DNA from: Oscillibacter sp.
GTDB lineage: Bacteria > Bacillota > Clostridia > Oscillospirales > Oscillospiraceae
Reading direction: 5' to 3'
Length of the DNA stretch: 34,287 bases
NCBI GenBank assembly: GCA_022796315.1
Contig: JAAWIL010000002.1
Location: 1-34,287, forward strand
Made by a program: the position numbers and the translations under genes. Positions 32,804-34,287 of the stretch are shown here, piece after piece. Within the stretch, counting starts at the first letter, position 1, and each line of letters begins with the position of its first letter. Below the pieces are notes generated by a model that searched no databases, was not told where the DNA came from, and saw only the letters and a program-made list of their open reading frames with translations.

Positions 32804-34075
32804 ATGAGCAATAAGTACATTGTCAGGCAGCCCATTAAGGATCGGGACGGGCGGGTCCTGGGAAACGAGATTCTCTACTATGGGGCGAACCTTCCCTTCA
32901 GCAAGGACCCGGACGCCAATGAGTTTGCCGCGGCAGATACGATTTATAACTTCCTGACCCACAACGGCAAGAAGGTGCTGAAGGGCTCTTTGAGCTTCAT
33001 GACCTTTACGCCCATGCTTCTGATGAAGCGGACCCCCAAGCTCTTTGACAAGTCGGAGCTGGTGATCCAGATTGACGACAGCGTCATCATTCATCCGCTG
33101 TCCATGCACTTTGTGCAGCAGTTCGCCCAGGAGGGCTACCAGATCGCGGTGAATGAGTTCCAGTTCGCGCCCCGGTATCTGGCGCTGCTGGACAGCATCG
33201 ACTACATCAAGATCAACGTCGGGCACACCAAGGGCGACGCCATGCACAACATCATCGAGGTGGCCCACAGCATGAACAAGAGCTGTATTGTCACGGGGAT
33301 TGAGACGGAGGAGCAGTACCAGACCGCCATTGCCCAGGAGGCGGACGCACTGGAGGGTACCTACGTGGCGGAGAAGCTGACCACCAAGGCCCACAGCAGC
33401 AGCTACCTGCAGAGCAATTTCTTCCGTCTGATGGTGGCGCTGTCCCAGGATACGCCGAACGTGGAGGAGGTCGAGCAGCTGATCTCCCTGGATGCCGGCC
33501 TGAGCTACGCCGTTTTGAAGATGGCCAACTCCGTGTATTTTGCCCTGCGGCACCGGGCCACCACCATCCACCAGGCCGTGATGGCCCTGGGCTTGGGGCA
33601 GCTGCGGCAGTGGGTGTACTTGCTCAGCGCCAGCAGTATGGACAATGAGATGGAGGAGGGGACGGAGGAGTTCCTGAAGCTCTCCTTCATGCGGGCGAAT
33701 TTCTGCAGCGAGCTGATGAAGTTCGCCAAGGATATCCCCATTTCCCGGTCGGACGCCTACCTGATGGGCATGTTCTCCACCTTGAACCATCTGATCGACG
33801 CGCCCATGGAGGAGATTCTGGCGGAGCTTCCGGTGACGGAGGACATCAAGGCGGCGCTGCTGCGGAAGGAAGGCCGCTGCGGCAAGCTGTTTGCACTGCT
33901 GCTGAGCTATGAGGCGGCGGACTGGAACTCCATCAACACGCTGGCGGAGGAGCTGGGCATTCCCAGCGAGGTGCTGACCAATGTGTATTTTGTCTGCATG
34001 GAGAACGTCAACGTTCTCTGGGAGCAGCTGACCAGCCCCTACCAGGCGGAAGAGACCGCGCAGCAGACTACTTAA
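32804..34075 (+). CDS. EAL-HDOD signalling protein (YuxH-like) with degenerate EAL domain
   Basis: A 423-residue cytoplasmic protein with an EAL-like domain (about residues 1-195) and an HDOD domain (about 205-395), as in YuxH. The EAL signature is NEILYYG rather than ExLxR. The later acidic positions are also changed (VIQIDDSV, IKINVGH in place of KxD), although GIETEEQY is kept, so cyclic-di-GMP hydrolysis is unlikely. The HDOD part has SLDAGLSYAVLKMANS and TIHQAVMALGLGQLRQWV. The ATG at 32804 has GAGGAGAGG just before it and is preferred over 32762, which overlaps cheV. A regulatory role is inferred from its place after cheV. Confidence 0.85.
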   Translation: MSNKYIVRQPIKDRDGRVLGNEILYYGANLPFSKDPDANEFAAADTIYNFLTHNGKKVLKGSLSFMTFTPMLLMKRTPKLFDKSELVIQIDDSVIIHPLSMHFVQQFAQEGYQIAVNEFQFAPRYLALLDSIDYIKINVGHTKGDAMHNIIEVAHSMNKSCIVTGIETEEQYQTAIAQEADALEGTYVAEKLTTKAHSSSYLQSNFFRLMVALSQDTPNVEEVEQLISLDAGLSYAVLKMANSVYFALRHRATTIHQAVMALGLGQLRQWVYLLSASSMDNEMEEGTEEFLKLSFMRANFCSELMKFAKDIPISRSDAYLMGMFSTLNHLIDAPMEEILAELPVTEDIKAALLRKEGRCGKLFALLLSYEAADWNSINTLAEELGIPSEVLTNVYFVCMENVNVLWEQLTSPYQAEETAQQTT

Positions 34076-34153
34076 AAGAGAAAGACCGGCCTCGGCACAT
34101 GTTGGAGCTGTTGACAAAGTGCCTGAAATAAAGAGACAAGGGAGATTTCAAGC
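34076..34153. other. Region after the flagellar locus
   Basis: A TTGACA occurs at 34111-34116, but no fitting -10 box follows. No gene or + strand terminator is evident in this short stretch. Confidence 0.3.
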
Positions 34154-34178
34154 AAGAAAAAAGATGCCTTTCGGCATC
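34154..34178 (-). terminator. Intrinsic terminator of the minus-strand transposase-like gene
   Basis: On the minus strand GATGCC, a GAAA tetraloop and GGCATC are followed directly by TTTTTTCTTGC, a standard rho-independent terminator. The hairpin includes part of the stop codon of the reading frame that enters from the right. Confidence 0.8.
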
Positions 34179-34287
34179 ACACTGAGTATTTAATCATTCT
34201 TTTGAGGTTCAAGGCCGCGGCGGAAAGGAGACAGTGGTCCTCCGCTGCCTCTAAACCTCGCCGCAGGAGACGCGTCAGGTTGTGTCC
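34177..34287 (-). CDS. Partial transposase C-terminus (cut by window end)
   Basis: The minus strand is open from the window edge to a TGA at 34177-34179, giving 36 residues. They include RLLRRGLEAAEDHCLLSAAA followed by LNLKRMIKYSV. This resembles the C-terminus of DDE transposases of the IS1182/IS5-like type, where an RGL..... helix is followed by a conserved NLKR/NLKK segment near the end. A strong terminator at the stop codon supports a real gene. The family assignment rests on a short stretch and needs the sequence to the right. Confidence 0.55.
   Translation of the reverse strand, partial: GHNLTRLLRRGLEAAEDHCLLSAAALNLKRMIKYSV

Overview
The window reads as chromosomal DNA from a GC-rich, motile, Gram-positive-type Firmicute, most like the Oscillospiraceae (Oscillibacter/Intestinimonas/Flavonifractor type). 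That placement is an inference. It rests on the high GC, the AGGAGG-type ribosome sites, the Bacillus/Clostridium flagellar gene order (fliM-fliY-cheY-fliO-fliP), the use of FliY, CheC, CheD, CheV and FlbD, and an S-layer-homology protein next to the locus.

Left part (1-6.8 kb): small housekeeping or accessory genes in short units. There is a DUF3788-like gene on +, then on - an overlapping pair (metallo-beta-lactamase-fold hydrolase, then metallophosphoesterase), a MalY/PatB-type aminotransferase and a RluA-type pseudouridine synthase. A secreted protein with one Ig/cadherin-like domain and three SLH domains follows on +. The gaps between these genes are full of palindromes, including a MITE-like element at 2918-3190 with about 40-bp inverted ends, and a probable dispersed repeat at the left edge.

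Main part (7.1-34.1 kb): one unbroken + strand flagellar/chemotaxis locus of 31 genes with short gaps or overlaps. Order: flgB-flgC-fliE (rod), fliF-fliG-fliH-fliI-fliJ (MS ring, switch, export ATPase), fliK-flgD-TIGR02530 gene-flgE (hook), flbD-motA-motB (stator), fliM-fliY-cheY (switch and its regulator), fliO-fliP-fliQ-fliR-flhB-flhA (export gate), fliA (sigma-28), two flgF/flgG rod genes, then cheC-cheD-cheV and an EAL/HDOD gene. A candidate sigma-A promoter (7149-7177) is followed by a leader of about 230 nt. Late genes (flagellin, cap, hook junction, flgM) and cheA/cheW/cheB/cheR are not here. fliL, flhF and flhG, common at this kind of locus, are also missing.

Most notable: FliY carries three near-identical 32-residue tandem repeats, each holding a copy of the SQEEIEAML-type peptide that resembles the CheY-P-binding N-terminus of FliM/FliY. 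Other points are an 8-codon upstream ORF coupled to flhA by an ATGA overlap, long perfect hairpins between operon genes, a CheC whose first phosphatase site has lost its Asn, a degenerate EAL domain, and a compositionally distinct segment inside flgE.

Right edge (34.08-34.29 kb): a minus-strand reading frame cut by the window end looks like a transposase C-terminus, with an intrinsic terminator at its stop codon. The flagellar locus therefore appears to be bordered by a mobile element.
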